A stretch of DNA of 64,000 nt from Anastrepha obliqua (lineage: Eukaryota; Arthropoda; Insecta; Diptera; Tephritidae), in contig NC_072893.1 in the NCBI RefSeq assembly GCF_027943255.1, forward strand, positions 125,549,784 to 125,613,783, read 5' to 3'. Made by a program: the position numbers and the translations under genes. The notes under the pieces are model-generated. The model was given only the letters and a program-made list of their open reading frames with translations, had not been told where the DNA came from and searched no databases. Positions 23,166-34,335 of this stretch are shown piece by piece; the stretch's first letter is position 1, and each line of letters opens with the position of its first letter.

Positions 23166-25480
23166 TTCTTTCTAACATAAATCCGGATCGTTACGGTAAC
23201 ATAAGCCCTTAATGCTGCTGTCATGAGCCGCACCTGATAGCCCATTCGAAAGCGGCAAGGCACTCATCAGCAAAGTTTTGAGTTAAAAAAACTGCCTACA
23301 CCTGCCCGCTAACCGCTAAGAAGGAATTCCCAACTGCTACGAAGGAATTCCCAACCGCTAATCTCTGTTGCATATACCTCCACTTGAAGAATGATTGGGT
23401 AGCTTCCAGCAGATATCGATTTTCAAAAATTCAGTCGATTTTTCTGATATTCCAGCTTGGAGTCATGCGTACAGGATACCAACGATCCCGCTTAGATTTT
23501 GATTTATTTGAGGTTTGCGCTTCGACCTCATGGTTTTCTGTGCCCTCAAACTCATAACTCTACCTCATCCAGACCCAGTTTCCTTATTAAACTTACGACA
23601 GAGCTGGGTTGGATCCCGCTTACGCAGGGATTTTACTTTTTGCAGAGAGTCACAGTACCTCATCCATTGCTAATTCCCTTCTTAAACTTACAATAGAGCA
23701 TAGTTGGGTCCCGCTTACGTAGGAATTTTACATTTTCCAGAGAGTCCGATATGGAACAGACATTTAAGGGTTCAAGACGACTACGTTCGTTTATATTACT
23801 TCTGTAAACTAGAATGGCTGCAAATGAAGGTGATCTGGGGTGGAATTGGCCACAGGAAATATGAAATAAATTATTCGAATTGAGCCGCGTTATTTATTTT
23901 CTTATTTCATTCGACTGCAATTCTCAGCAGACTTATTAAATAGTTTATAGATGTGCCTGATGCTTGGAAAAACCACAGACTCTTCTCTGCAGCAGCAAGC
24001 AAGCTCCTTCACACAAAATCATTACTTCAAAGTTCAGATTATTGCCCCACATTCCACAATAGCAACTTAGCCCCTCTCCCACAGCTCAACAGTGTGCTTT
24101 TACCGCGCAATATCCTTACTTCACACCACTGTGCCGCCAACGTCGTGTTCATATGTTTCTTTATAGGTTCGTTCATGCGACTAACGGACGCCTAATTAAC
24201 TTTATGGATCATAGTCTTTGTATTAGTTAGTCAGCGCTGTGTTAGCAGCGACGTTCGCATCAGTGAAACTTTACTGCACCTGTTTGTGTGAGTACAACCA
24301 CCTTAAATTCACCACTCATTGCTGACCAAAACACAAAAACCTACTTCTTTAACTGCTGTCACTGCAACCTTCAGGGATTAAAGTGTTCGCACATGCTTCG
24401 CCGCACAAGCGACACTTGGCAGCAGACGGCAAGGAGCGCAGCGCTATGCTTTACTACTTACCAACCCCTCCCCTAATCGGCACTTCGTCAGTCAAGCCAA
24501 GTGGGTAGTAAATTGAGGCGACACGCGTCGCAGCAAATGTCAATTGTCTTCTAAAATATGCAATACCGGTGTGTGTGTGTGTGTGTGTGTGTGAAGGAGT
24601 ACATACGCGCGCGTGTGTATGTGTGAGTGCCCAAGTTGCCGCTTAAGCTTCAAAGGTGGTGGTGGTGGTGGTGGTGTTGGTGACGACTGGTGGTCAGTAC
24701 TCACAGTTGCTTCATCACTTCATTGAGTTGCGTTTTGTTTTGTGCGCACCGCCAACGGCAGCGGTTGTCCCCATAACAACGTACGCGCGAAAAAGTGAAA
24801 AACAAGCGAAAAAGCGTATTTGAAATTTATCAAATTATAGAAAAGCCAAACGAGAAAAGCATTCGATTGCGGAAAAACGTGCGCTAAGAGCAATAAAGGC
24901 GTTTTTTTTTTGTTTTTTTGTCAACGTTAAGCGAATACGAAGTGTTCGAGAGTGAAGCTTATTAAATTACTTTTGCGGGTGGTGTTTCTTGCTGTTGTTG
25001 TGGGCGGACATTACTAAATGTTTGTTTTATAGATTTTTTGTCAGCAATTGAAAATAACCAAGACGAAGTTACATAGTCGCGTATAAAAGAGATTTAAAAG
25101 TGAGTAAAAAGTAAAGTGCATCTAAATTTAATGAATTTAAACTGCGATGTGGAATTTGTTCCACAGTGGATTTACAAACTTATTCCAGAAAAAATTTCTA
25201 GGTAAAGAGCCTGCCGATTAAAAAATTAAACATCTTGGTGGAGCTGGGTTTGAGCAAAGAATTTGTGGCGATGTCGTCTCGGAGATCGATTTCCGTCGAA
25301 ACTCTAAAGTCAACTAGCCCACCAGTATCGTTCTTTATAACTGATTAGATTCCAAACTTCCCATTTGGCTCAAGAATAGATATTGAAAGGAGAGAGAGGT
25401 TTTTTTCAGCGGAAGGTCTCTGCAATTGAAGTTGAGGTAGTTGTGATATCGTCTTCCAAAACTCTACTCTTGAAATTTAA
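23166..25480. other. Intergenic region with microsatellites and possible leader exon
   Basis: No coding gene is seen. A 21-bp direct repeat containing AAGGAATTCCCAAC lies at about 23318-23360. (GT)n is at 24569-24592 and (GGT)n at 24655-24676. From about 24720 to 25097 the sequence looks like a fly 5' leader (CAACGGCAGCGG, GCGCGAAAAAGTG) and is followed by a fair donor AAAA|GTGAGT at 25098. It could be the non-coding first exon of the cobalamin-family gene, whose coding exon is preceded by an acceptor at 29657-29658; this is inference. Confidence 0.3.
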
Positions 25481-25859
25481 ATTTGAATAGGTCGAGCCAA
25501 GGAGCACCAAGAGATGGCTCGTAAAACACTCAGGCTAAAAAGCCCATTCGAAGCTTTGGAAAGTGCAAGGGTTAGCAGTCAAGGAAGACAGGAGAGTAGT
25601 GACAGGAAGAAAGAGATAGGATAAAATAGAGACCTGTGAGAATTTTCTAGATTCTTTGGCAAATCTGAAAATATCCTCCAGTTTGAGAGAACGACTGGTT
25701 GTGTCCTTTAATAATACCGACCATCAACCGAACGTATTTCCTTCAAGTTTTAGTACAAAGTTTGACAGTTTTCTGTTCGGACTTCTCACAAAACACTTTG
25801 CAGTTCTGCAGTGTTCTAGACCGGACCATCGCTCTTTATGTATATTGCGTAATTAATCG

Positions 25860-26310
25860 CTGATCCAATTTACGATTCCTGCAGAACTGACTCCGATTAT
25901 TTGCTCTGGCCCTTGTGGGGGAACCGCTGATCCACGGTTGGCCAATTCGTCGGCAATTTCGTTTCGTTAAAGACCGGAGTTCCCTGGAACCCATATAAGT
26001 ACAAGCCTGTTCTGCCTTGCGACAGAATTAAACTTCTTCTTACATTCTTGAATAATCTTTGACGTTTGCTTCGAGTTCTCCACGGCCTTCAGTGCAGCCT
26101 CACTGTCGCCGAAAACTCCAATCTGTTTACCGCTCCATCTCTTCTCGATTATCTATTCGGCTAGTTTCAGGATGGCAAAAATTTCCGTTTGGAAAACAGT
26201 TGCCAGTTCCCCCATAGCATAGTGATACTTACTACTATCGTTTAAGTACCATCCGGCTCCAGATCCTATTTCATTCTTGGACCCATCGGTAAAGAAAATA
26301 TTCGTCTACT
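25860..26310 (-). mobile_element. RNase H fragment of a non-LTR retroelement
   Basis: The minus-strand translation reads FFTDGSKNEIGSGAGWY, then a MGELATVFQTEIFAIL block, VFGDSEAALKAVENSK, LIWVPGNSGL and RNEIADELANRGSAVPP. These are the DG, E, D and ADELA blocks of a retroelement ribonuclease H. At least two in-frame stops are present. It differs from the RNase H remnant at 10.4 kb and is a separate family or lineage. Confidence 0.75.
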
Positions 26311-27334
26311 CTTAGTTTTTCGAAATTCGGGAGTTCTTTCAACAATCGCAGATCCTCAAGAATAGTTCTTTCAACCGTAACTCCCAATATGTATTGAGTC
26401 TCTAGACGTAGTCGCAATTCTGGACAACAAAAATGGTCTGAGTTAAGACCTCATGCATCGAGTCTCAAAATTCAAGCTTTTTGGGGGCTTCCTCTATGCA
26501 TGTGTCAAGGAAATGTTTAGAACTTAGTGGCTAAGAGCAAATGGAAAAACCTTAACAGCCGACAAATCAGTAAGCGCACTCTTACGAGTAAAAAAGGAAG
26601 CACACGACTCTTCAAGAGCATTGTCATGGTTTGCTGGATTACTGGTCGTCCTATATATGACCACTTACGCGAGATTCCATATAATGATCGAAAAAAAAAC
26701 GTTAGAGAGACGAGAAGTAAGGCATCAAATATTCAGAATATGTTTCAAATTTCTGTGGGATTTCTTAGCGGTATACCTGCAAAAAGTCATCTCGTTTCGC
26801 TTAAATAATTGTACCATTTAGAGTCAACTCTGTACCAGATGGAGATTTTGTAGTTGAAGGTGCTTACAAAAATCTTGCCTGCATCGGTTAGTCTATCAGT
26901 TGTAATACGTTTAAGCTCAATAAATGAGCTTTTTGGACGTGATCGGCGCAAAGAAAAGGTGATGTTATTCGGAGGCAAGTAGAGAGAGAAGTAATTTCCA
27001 TGTTGTGCGTGATGTGTTTTCTTTCTATAAAAGAATATCCTATCCCCGCGACGCGTTCGCAATAGGTTCCCCGCTGATGGTTTCCAAATGCAACATTCAA
27101 GGGACCAGAGTTTGTGAAATAATCCTGATGGTGCAAATCGCAATAAGCATCATTTTTACTGAGGTGTCAAAGAATCTGCAAAGCAGTTTCTATCTCTAGA
27201 TCGAAAGAAGCTAATAGTTTCTAACAGAAATGCAATTCATGAAGAAGCTGAAGTGCTACTAGGAGTGCTAAAAAATACATTTTGGACCGGCAATTGTTCT
27301 TCTGGTCTGATTTACTCGAATTCTTCGTTTCAGT
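26311..27334. other. Unassigned intergenic sequence
   Basis: This may include more of the retroelement on its left side. The rest shows no domain and no repeat partner in the window. Confidence 0.35.
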
Positions 27335-27568
27335 TTATGTAAATATTTAATTGGCGCGTACATCCTTTATTAGGTGCTTGATCGAGCTTTGTAGTGTGCG
27401 TCTTTAAGTTGTATAACAAATGGCGAGCGAAAAATGTGTATACAACCTCCGAACCGCAGATGGTTTTTTAAGGGTAGCTTCTTTATAGCTCGAAAGTTTG
27501 TCTGTACCTGCCGAGAGACAAACGACTGTAGGAAAAACTTTCTCTATCATTTGGTGCTTCACGTGCCA
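27335..27568 (-). mobile_element. SINE copy lacking its tRNA head
   Basis: The minus strand starts in the region after the tRNA head (GTGAAGCACCAAATGATAG), passes the body with an AAACCATCTGCGGTTCGGAG block, and ends AGCTCGATCAAG, 22 bp of spacer, GCGCCAATTAAATA. It thus carries the LINE-like tail. It lies directly downstream, in the minus sense, of a LINE 3' end (27572-28110). Confidence 0.65.
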
Positions 27569-27571
27569 GTA

Positions 27572-28110
27572 GACTTCTTCTTCATTGGCGCGATAATCGG
27601 TTACACCATTTTGGCCGAGTTTAAAAAAGCGCCCCATTCGTTTTTTTCTAGTGCTAACCGGCACAAGTGGGACGCACCAAGTGAAGCCAAGTCCTTCTCC
27701 ACCTGATCTGTCCCACACAGAGGAGGCCTTCCTCTTCCTCTACTACCACCAGCTGGTACCGCATAGAATACTTTCGGAACCGGAGCGTTTGTATCCATTC
27801 GTACAACATGACCCAGCCAACGAAGCTGCTGGATCTTTATTCGCTGCGCTGTGTCTATGTTGCCGTAAAGCTCACACAGCTCATTGCTCCATCGCCTAGG
27901 ATACTCGGCGTTACTAATGTGCAAAGGTACAAACATCTTCCGCAGAATCTTTCTCTCAAACACTCCAAGGGACGCCTCATCGGATATGTCATAGGGCAAG
28001 CTTCTGCGCCATACGTTAAGACGGGCATGATGAGAGCCTTATAGAGTGTTAGTTTTTTTCGTCAAGCAAGAGAGGACTTTACTACTCAATTGCCTACTTT
28101 GTCCAAAGAG
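27572..28110 (-). mobile_element. 3' fragment of the 7-10 kb LINE family
   Basis: The fragment encodes a 132-codon open stretch (27999-27601) matching the LINE C-terminus: SDEASLGVFERKILRK, QLRWLGHVVRMDTNAP and GGSRGRGRPPL. Its end has GGCGCGATAATCGG and a short CTTCTTCTT tail complement. It is 5'-truncated, as is usual for dead-on-arrival LINE copies. Confidence 0.8.
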
Positions 28111-29658
28111 TAGCGCAGTAGACTACGAAGTTCGAAACCGCACCAACTTTCGTTTGTTTCAAGGCTAAAACTTACCGGAGTGCTTCGGCTATAGAAGACA
28201 CAGACTACTCGTTCGAAAATCATTTAGTTATTCATATTTAGTATATGAACTGCACCAATTAAGGAAGAAAAATGAAAGGTAGATCAAGAAACTCATTTGG
28301 AGCGATGTAGGAATGCGTGGAGGTTGATTTACTTTCAAGTTCCAGAAGAAGGTTAACAGAGCTCTTCTGTTTAGTCGGTGGCAAGAATTTAGTAATTCCA
28401 AACTTTCTATTTGAAATTCATATCAACAAAAATACCCCTTATATAAAGTCGAGCATGTCGTACGCCGCTATTACGTTCAAAAGTCGGCATTACTTCAATA
28501 CATTCCTTCCTTCGAATTGCGCTCCCCTTCAGTGTCCCCATACAAAACCGAAAAGTTCTTCTACAAAATGCTATTTGTGGACGTGTATATTATACTTGTA
28601 GATTAAGCAAACCTAATAACTCGTGAGTATTTTTAGCAAACCGCTGCTATCACCTTACATTACCCACCCACCCACCTACCTCTCACCTCTCCTACATGGT
28701 CGCATCAGCAAACACATTATTCGTCCATCGCTCGAATGCGCAGTGACATTTACGGACGTTACACAAACGGAACCCGATGTTCCATCATTATCAACAATGA
28801 TGGAAGTGCCATCAATGCGACCAAGCGAATGGCAAGTCAATGAGTGTAGTGCGCGGGGCCGCCACGAAGGGTATATAATGAAACCATTAATACGAGTACG
28901 AAGTGACAGTGTAGGTGTCCATTGTCGCTTTGTTGTGTGGTGTGTGTTTCCTAGAATTTTCTCACTAAATTGAACACAACAAGAAGAACGAAATATGCCG
29001 ACCGCAAGAGAGGATGGAGTGCTGAATAATGATGGGTTTGGGAAAGTCATCGTAAATGTGTATGGTATGCATTTCGGGACATGAGCACCGGAAATCACTT
29101 AGCGCCTAATGTGGCCACAAGCGTTCCAGCCGATAAATTTTCAGCGTCCCATTGTTTTGGTTAATGATACAAAAAGGTTTATTATTTATGAGGGAAGCGT
29201 ATTAAAATGCGGCACTACAGGTTGGGGAAATCACTCATCCGTGTGGTAGTGATAGTGTGTGCGTAAAAGGTCATTTTACCTGACACGTGCGTGGGTTATT
29301 AGAGCCTTGACTGGCAGTGTTCGAAGGTAAGCATAAGCAATCAGCTCAATAAGCTCCTTTTGTGGTGGATTAATATTTGCCAGTTGTGAGAACATGAGTT
29401 TTGTTCCCTGACAACTTTCAGTTACTCTCTGCGGATGGACGAGAGTATACCGTTTTCAAATAAAAGATATCAATAGATGAATAGTAGATTGGATAACTAA
29501 AAGATCATGTGCACCTCTATGGCAAAAACTCTTGCGCCTCTAGCGTATAACTCGCTATTTAATAGTACGTAGCTGCAGCTGACCTAATTCTCACTCCATT
29601 CCTCCACTTTATCCCCATCATCCTTCACTACATTCACATCGTCTTTTCTTTTTTCCAG
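28111..29658. other. Upstream region of the cobalamin-family gene, no gene seen
   Basis: Contains a 10-bp-stem inverted repeat, TTCCATCATT at 28780-28789 and AATGATGGAA at 28796-28805, with a 6-nt loop. An acceptor TTTTTTCCAG ends at 29658, five bases before the ATG of the next gene, so its 5' UTR is interrupted by an intron. Confidence 0.35.
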
Positions 29659-29662
29659 CAAA

Positions 29663-32600
29663 ATGGCACGTCATATCTGCACTCTCCTAACGTGCCGTCA
29701 CTCCGTAGTCTTCACCGCCCTACTACTCGGCTTCCTACAGCTCACCGTATTCGCCTCGCTAGCTTCTTCATCTGTCGCTACGATTGCGCCTGCTCTCGCC
29801 TCCGCTACCGCCTCAGGTGCCCAACTACCCAGTAGCATTGCTCAAACTGAAACCAATACCAATACTATCGCATCGTCGTCCGCGAATGAACATGGAAGCT
29901 CCACTACGGCTTCGCCACTTGCACCACTTGCGCCACTTAGTGGCTCTACTGTCGAGCCCGTGGCTGGCGCCGAAACGGCTCTAGAGTCCATTAGCACCGC
30001 ATCACCGGCTACTTCAACAACAAGCACCACAACTACTATGGCCACGACTACGTCCGAACACGACATCATCGGCTCACCGGGTCCGGACAAGCGCGAGCAG
30101 GAGGCCATACTGAAAGCGTTGGATTGGTTGAAGGAGAAACGAGCTGCGGATTATGGTTGGGGCAATGATACACATGTCGTTATATTGGCAAAGGAGTTGT
30201 CGGGTGCACGCGATCCTTCCGATACTGATGGCCACTTGCAAGTTATTCAAGAACTGGAAGACACATTGTCCGTCAAGGAGATGGAAATCGAAATTTTAGC
30301 TATGCTCGATCGCCATCATATGCTGCCGAAACCGCTGAATTTGGAGAAACTTGCGCGCTATGTACTTGCACTTGGCTCACTCTGCAAGGATCCGAAACAT
30401 TTCCATGGTCATGATTTGGTTGCCACGCTTCAGCATCATGAACCGGCGCAAGATAATGAGTTCGCTTTGGCCACGCTATCGGCATGCAGCGCCGCTGCGC
30501 ATGTGCGCAAGCGTCAGATACGCCGACTGCTGGACATTGCGAGCGGCGTAACAGATCAGGGTGTGGACACAATTGCAATGGTTATATTGGCGCTACGCTG
30601 CATTGTGACCGATCATCGGCATCGCCATCTACAGCACTTTGTACGACGGCCTGCCAGAGGATTGGCCAGTTTGCAGGATCCACGCGGCAGCTTCGGTTCG
30701 CTACGCAGTACTGCCTTGGCTATGCAGGCATTACAAGATCTTGAACATGATCCAGCTGGCTCGTGGAACCGCACTGCCGCTTCAAGGTGGATATTAAGTC
30801 GACAGCGCACAGACGGTGGCTGGACTGAGGAGCCATTGCACGACGGTCAGGACCCCGGCATCGGCGTCGGATTGACAGCAGATATTATACTGGCACTGGG
30901 CTGGAAAGGACTAGGTGCGGTGCGTGCACTCCAGTGCGATCATGTGATACGCGAGAACAGTGATCCCACCTCAGGTAAGTTAGTAACTCTTCTTTACACC
31001 TTAAAGCCTAATAGTTAACACACTCTCCAAAAAACGAAAAAACATTTGAATGAAAAAAACTCACACAAACAAACTATGATAAAAACACAATAACAAAAAT
31101 AAACAACTCAAAACAATTGAAAAAAATCGCAAAAACGGCAAAACTCAATTAGAAAATGGCGAACCAAAACTAGCTGTGCCCTATGGACTGACCTCATCGG
31201 CCGAAGAATCAGACTCGAAGAATGTCTCCTACACATACACACTTTGGGTGGGCTCAAATGTGACGGAATCGTTTTCCCTTTCGCTGGTTTCACCAAAGAA
31301 CACTAGCTTCTTCAAGGCCATGACACAGGCTGCCGAGATGGACCAGAGGTAAATGGCAGAAAAAAACGAAAGCAAAAGTGTAATTAAATTTTTGTTTTTA
31401 CCAATACAGATTTGCTTTCGAGGCGCGCGAATGGCCCAACGGACACTATGTACATACATTAGCTGGAAAAAAGGAAGAGCCAAGGGGGTAAGATGACACT
31501 TAGCATATAATTTTTATTGACTCTCCCATTAACACGATTTTTATCGCATTCCAGGTACAACTACTGGCTCCTGTATCGTTTGCCCGAACTACCCGATCCC
31601 AATAATGCACCTGGCAATCAGCTGATTGCACCAGTCGGTAAGTGCATTATGAAATATATCTTCGACCGCCATAGTTGAGTGAGTTGATTCGGGTTCGACG
31701 GCCCTCGGCTAACAATGGCAAACTTCTCAGTGTATTTTTGCCAGCTGCTCTTAAAAAAATTATTTGCTATTAGAAGACGAGGATCCTCCATTTGTAGAAC
31801 AGCAAGGAACCAAGGCATCTAGTTAAGACCAAAATAAAAGCAGAGCATCAAGTCTTAAGAAACAAATAATGCACCATCTGATCGAAAATTCAGACCCCGT
31901 TTATAACGAAGAAAATTAACGTCTCCACTGTCCCTCGTTTTGCGTGTATAATTTGGTATAGTTTTATGGAATATCGAGATAATCTTGATGACCTTTAGAT
32001 AACCGACCACTGAAAATCGCACTCCCTTTCGATCAGATAATAAAAATGTTCTAAGTATTTGTTCCTCCTATGATGGCTCGCTTGAAATAAAAAAATGAGC
32101 TAATCCGCCCTGTAAAAGAGAGAGACAATGGCAACCCTTAACCTAATGAAGCCTCATTTTACTTGGACTCAAGGGGGCATTTAAACTGTTTAGTAAAGTA
32201 ATCGTCCATTCAATTACCACTAAAAGCAGAAAATAGGGAAGCAAAAAAGATACAGACGAGCGGATAAGAGCGAAGCTCGTATAATGGCCATTAGCAATTA
32301 TGAATGGAAAATCGCTGTGTGCTGATAATAAGGTTCAGCAGGCACATAATTTTATTGTTGTTGCTAGTGTAGCAGTTTACTAAACCCTGCCAGTGCGGTG
32401 CAGTCATCGATCGTCTTCGTCTAACTCATCTAACGTTAGGTCCAGGAAACGTGGTGTTTCGCCAGGTTGGGTCTAGGAGGAGAGAGGTATTAGGTGCGTA
32501 GGTTTGATGGGGCATGTGAAAAGGTGGTTAGTGTCGCGGGGTGTGCCTTTACATGCTGGATATATTTTGGGCATGTCGGAGTCGATTCTGGATAAGTAAA

Positions 32601-34335
32601 AGTTTAGTCGACTATAGTAGTTGAGCCAAAGTTACGCGGATCTTGCAAGGCAGCTGAAGCTATTCGTCTGCAATACTCGTAGATGATGGTTGGGCTCCGA
32701 TAACAACATACGGGTTTAGGAGTTTGTGTATTATTCTGGATTTCGTCAGTGTAAAGTAGTTGAAGAGATGCCTCCTGGCATGCCTGGTATGTAGTTCAGG
32801 CTCTAGCAAATGTCTGCAGGGGTTATACCTTCGGTAGATGCAGGCACGTAATATCCAAACGGCTAACATCTCGAGTGTGTAGAAAGTTGGAACCATGTTG
32901 CCAGAAATTTACCCTGAAAAGCAGAGTAGTCAAGTAGTAGATGCTGATATGATTCCACCACATCATACTCCATGCAGCTACTGCAACGAGCAGTGTGTGA
33001 TTAAGTCCGGAATGTAAATCCAGATCTCTCCAGTAGTGTAGACCCACATAACGTGGGAATGCCATCAAGTCTGCAGTCTTGCTCACATAAATTAGCTTCA
33101 AGACTAATAGGCCCTAATCTTTATAGAACGGTGGGCTGTCTCGTACATTGGCGCTCAACGCACAGTAGCTTGCTTCCACTGAGACCCAAGCTTAGCACGC
33201 TTAGCGGCCTATAGTTTTAAGCCGCCTCCGAACGGCAGATGTTTTTTATGAGGAACTTTTTCATGGCAGAAATACATTTAGAGGTTTGTCATTACCTGTC
33301 GAGACATTTTGGTGTTTCACGGAGATTCGAACCTAGGTAGTCCGAATGGTAGTCACGCACCAACCAATTGCGCGACGGCGGTCGCCAATCAAACTAATGT
33401 AGCATATTTTATGTTGCTACAAAAAAACCAACAACAACTAAAGGTGATATCCAACGTAAGTAAGACACCCAAAACTGATGTTGCCTGTCATGTCCGACCG
33501 ACTGTCGCAGTTCCTCCTGTCACTAAGCAGAGGGGACTGTAGGCAGCTGGTTGGACTGATGACGGGCCACTTTCTATGGGCAAAACACATGGAAAAGGTG
33601 GGCATCTCAGACAGTGCACTCTGCCCAGCATGTGGAGAGCAGGATGACACGGCGGACCACTTTCTGTGCGTCTGCCCAGCCTTCGCTCGAATCAAGCTTG
33701 AGGTCTTTAGTACTGATGTGTTAAGAAGTGACCTCCTTAGCACCACAAAATCTACTCAGATTTCTTCGGAGGTCAAGTAGATTTAAAGAAAATTAAAATG
33801 GGAACCCGAGTGCGGTTCAATGGATTTAATTGTGTCAGAGTGTAGTACTTGCTAGTCTGTGCCGACAAACAAAAATAATAAAAAGAAGTAAGACAGCCAA
33901 AAACTAGTCTTACGGAGTTAAAAGCGTTATTTTTACCACTTTTACCGGCATTGATTTACCCCTCCGTTGGACACCTTCTTATAAAACCTTCGGTTGGGCA
34001 CCGGGGTCTGGCTCTTTTTCGTTCTGTTCGAAGATCCTTTTTTAAAGGTTATATCCATAAATAGGTAGAAAATTAAATTTTAGGAAGCTACCTGGAAGCT
34101 CAAGTCGTTAGCTTTAATAGGAATATGTTAAATTCACGTCCAAAAGCGACCAGTCTGGCCAGACCCGGGTGCCCAACGGAGGTGAACTTTTTTTCGCCGA
34201 ATTGTTTTTAAAACATCAAAACACCATTTCATAATATTTTTTTTAATATTATTTAACTTTTTTTCATTCGCAGGTGTTGATGAGCTCTTGGTCGAGGATG
34301 GGGAACACTATCTCTACTGGTATAAAAAGCTCTAA
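29663..34335 (+). CDS. Secreted intrinsic factor/transcobalamin-like protein, 5 exons, 576 aa
   Basis: Exons are 29663-30974, 31153-31348, 31410-31487, 31555-31637 and 34274-34335, all GT/AG and in phase, 577 codons with the TAA. A signal peptide is clear (hydrophobic VVFTALLLGFLQLTVFASLA near 15-34). It is followed by a Ser/Ala/Thr-rich linker to about residue 140. Residues about 143-437 form an all-helical repeat domain like that of intrinsic factor and transcobalamin, with ALDWLKEKRAADYGWG, ALATLSACSA, GSFGSLRSTALAMQAL and SRQRTDGGW blocks. The C-terminal part (YTYTLWVGSNVTESF through YLYWYKKL) resembles the DUF4430 domain found in the same family. Drosophila CG3556 is the likely relative, from memory. 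Cobalamin binding is not shown by the sequence. Intron 4 is 2.6 kb and packed with mobile-element remnants. Confidence 0.9.
31655..31820 (+). mobile_element. Degenerate SINE copy in intron 4
   Basis: Plus-strand head with CGACCGCCATAGTTGAGTGAG and a B-box-like GGGTTCGACGG. It then has CTAACAATGGCAAACTTCTC, AGTGTATTTTTGCCA and GGATCCTCCATTTGTAGAAC, matching body blocks of the other copies. The 3' tail is not recognisable. Confidence 0.6.
32345..32890 (-). mobile_element. Jockey-like LINE 3' fragment in intron 4
   Basis: The minus strand ends with CAGGGTTTAGTAAACTGC and a short CAACAACAA tail at about 32350. Upstream it encodes broken pieces such as ARRHLFNYFTL, a block with cysteines and a PTHLTPLSL-type end. 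The same 3' end recurs at 56850 onward, so both are copies of one family. It is truncated and frameshifted. Confidence 0.65.
32891..33115 (-). mobile_element. Non-LTR C-terminal zinc-knuckle remnant
   Basis: Minus-strand translation includes CMEYDVVESYQHLLLD followed by a short C-P-A-F-like end, the Cys-His block found at the end of I/R1-like ORFs. The nucleotides around ATGATTCCACCACATCATAC match 40797-40815 in a related fragment. Confidence 0.5.
33140..33386 (-). mobile_element. tRNA-derived SINE with clear A/B-box head
   Basis: The minus strand opens with GGCGACCGCCGTCGCGCAAT, TGGTTGGTGCGTGACTACC and the B box GGTTCGAATC. This is followed by TCCGTGAAACACCAAAATG, CCTCATAAAAAACATCTGCC and GGCTTAAAACTATAGG. 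The 3' part is diverged but still ends in GAGCGCCAAT. This copy best shows the tRNA-like promoter head. The sequence between the boxes does not fold as a normal tRNA, so this is a SINE head rather than a tRNA gene. Confidence 0.75.
33420..33850 (+). mobile_element. Non-LTR retroelement C-terminal fragment
   Basis: A 100-codon plus-strand frame (33478-33780) reads RLSQFLLSLSRGDCRQLVGL, MTGHFLWAKHMEKVGI, then CPACGEQDDTADHFLCVCPAF. The last block is the Cys-Cys-His-Cys knuckle seen at the end of RNase H-bearing LINE ORFs. It has no catalytic domain. The sequence beyond ends in an AAT/AATAAAAAG tail. Confidence 0.65.
33961..34182. mobile_element. MITE-like repeat, copy 2, in intron 4
   Basis: Ends CCTCCGTTGGACACC and GGGTGCCCAACGGAGG form terminal inverted repeats. 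About 30 bp inside the left end the TIR start is repeated (CGGTTGGGCACCGGGGTCTGG). It shares ends and the TTCGAAGATCCTTTTT-like interior with 14451-14591. No target duplication is evident. Confidence 0.7.

Noticed and set aside
28317..29098. Frames of 94-140 codons on both strands upstream of the cobalamin-family gene
   Set aside because: They overlap each other, lack domains and have no splice partners.
33340..33386. Possible tRNA gene (B box GGTTCGAATC)
   Set aside because: The acceptor and anticodon stems do not pair, and the sequence continues into the SINE body; it is a SINE head.
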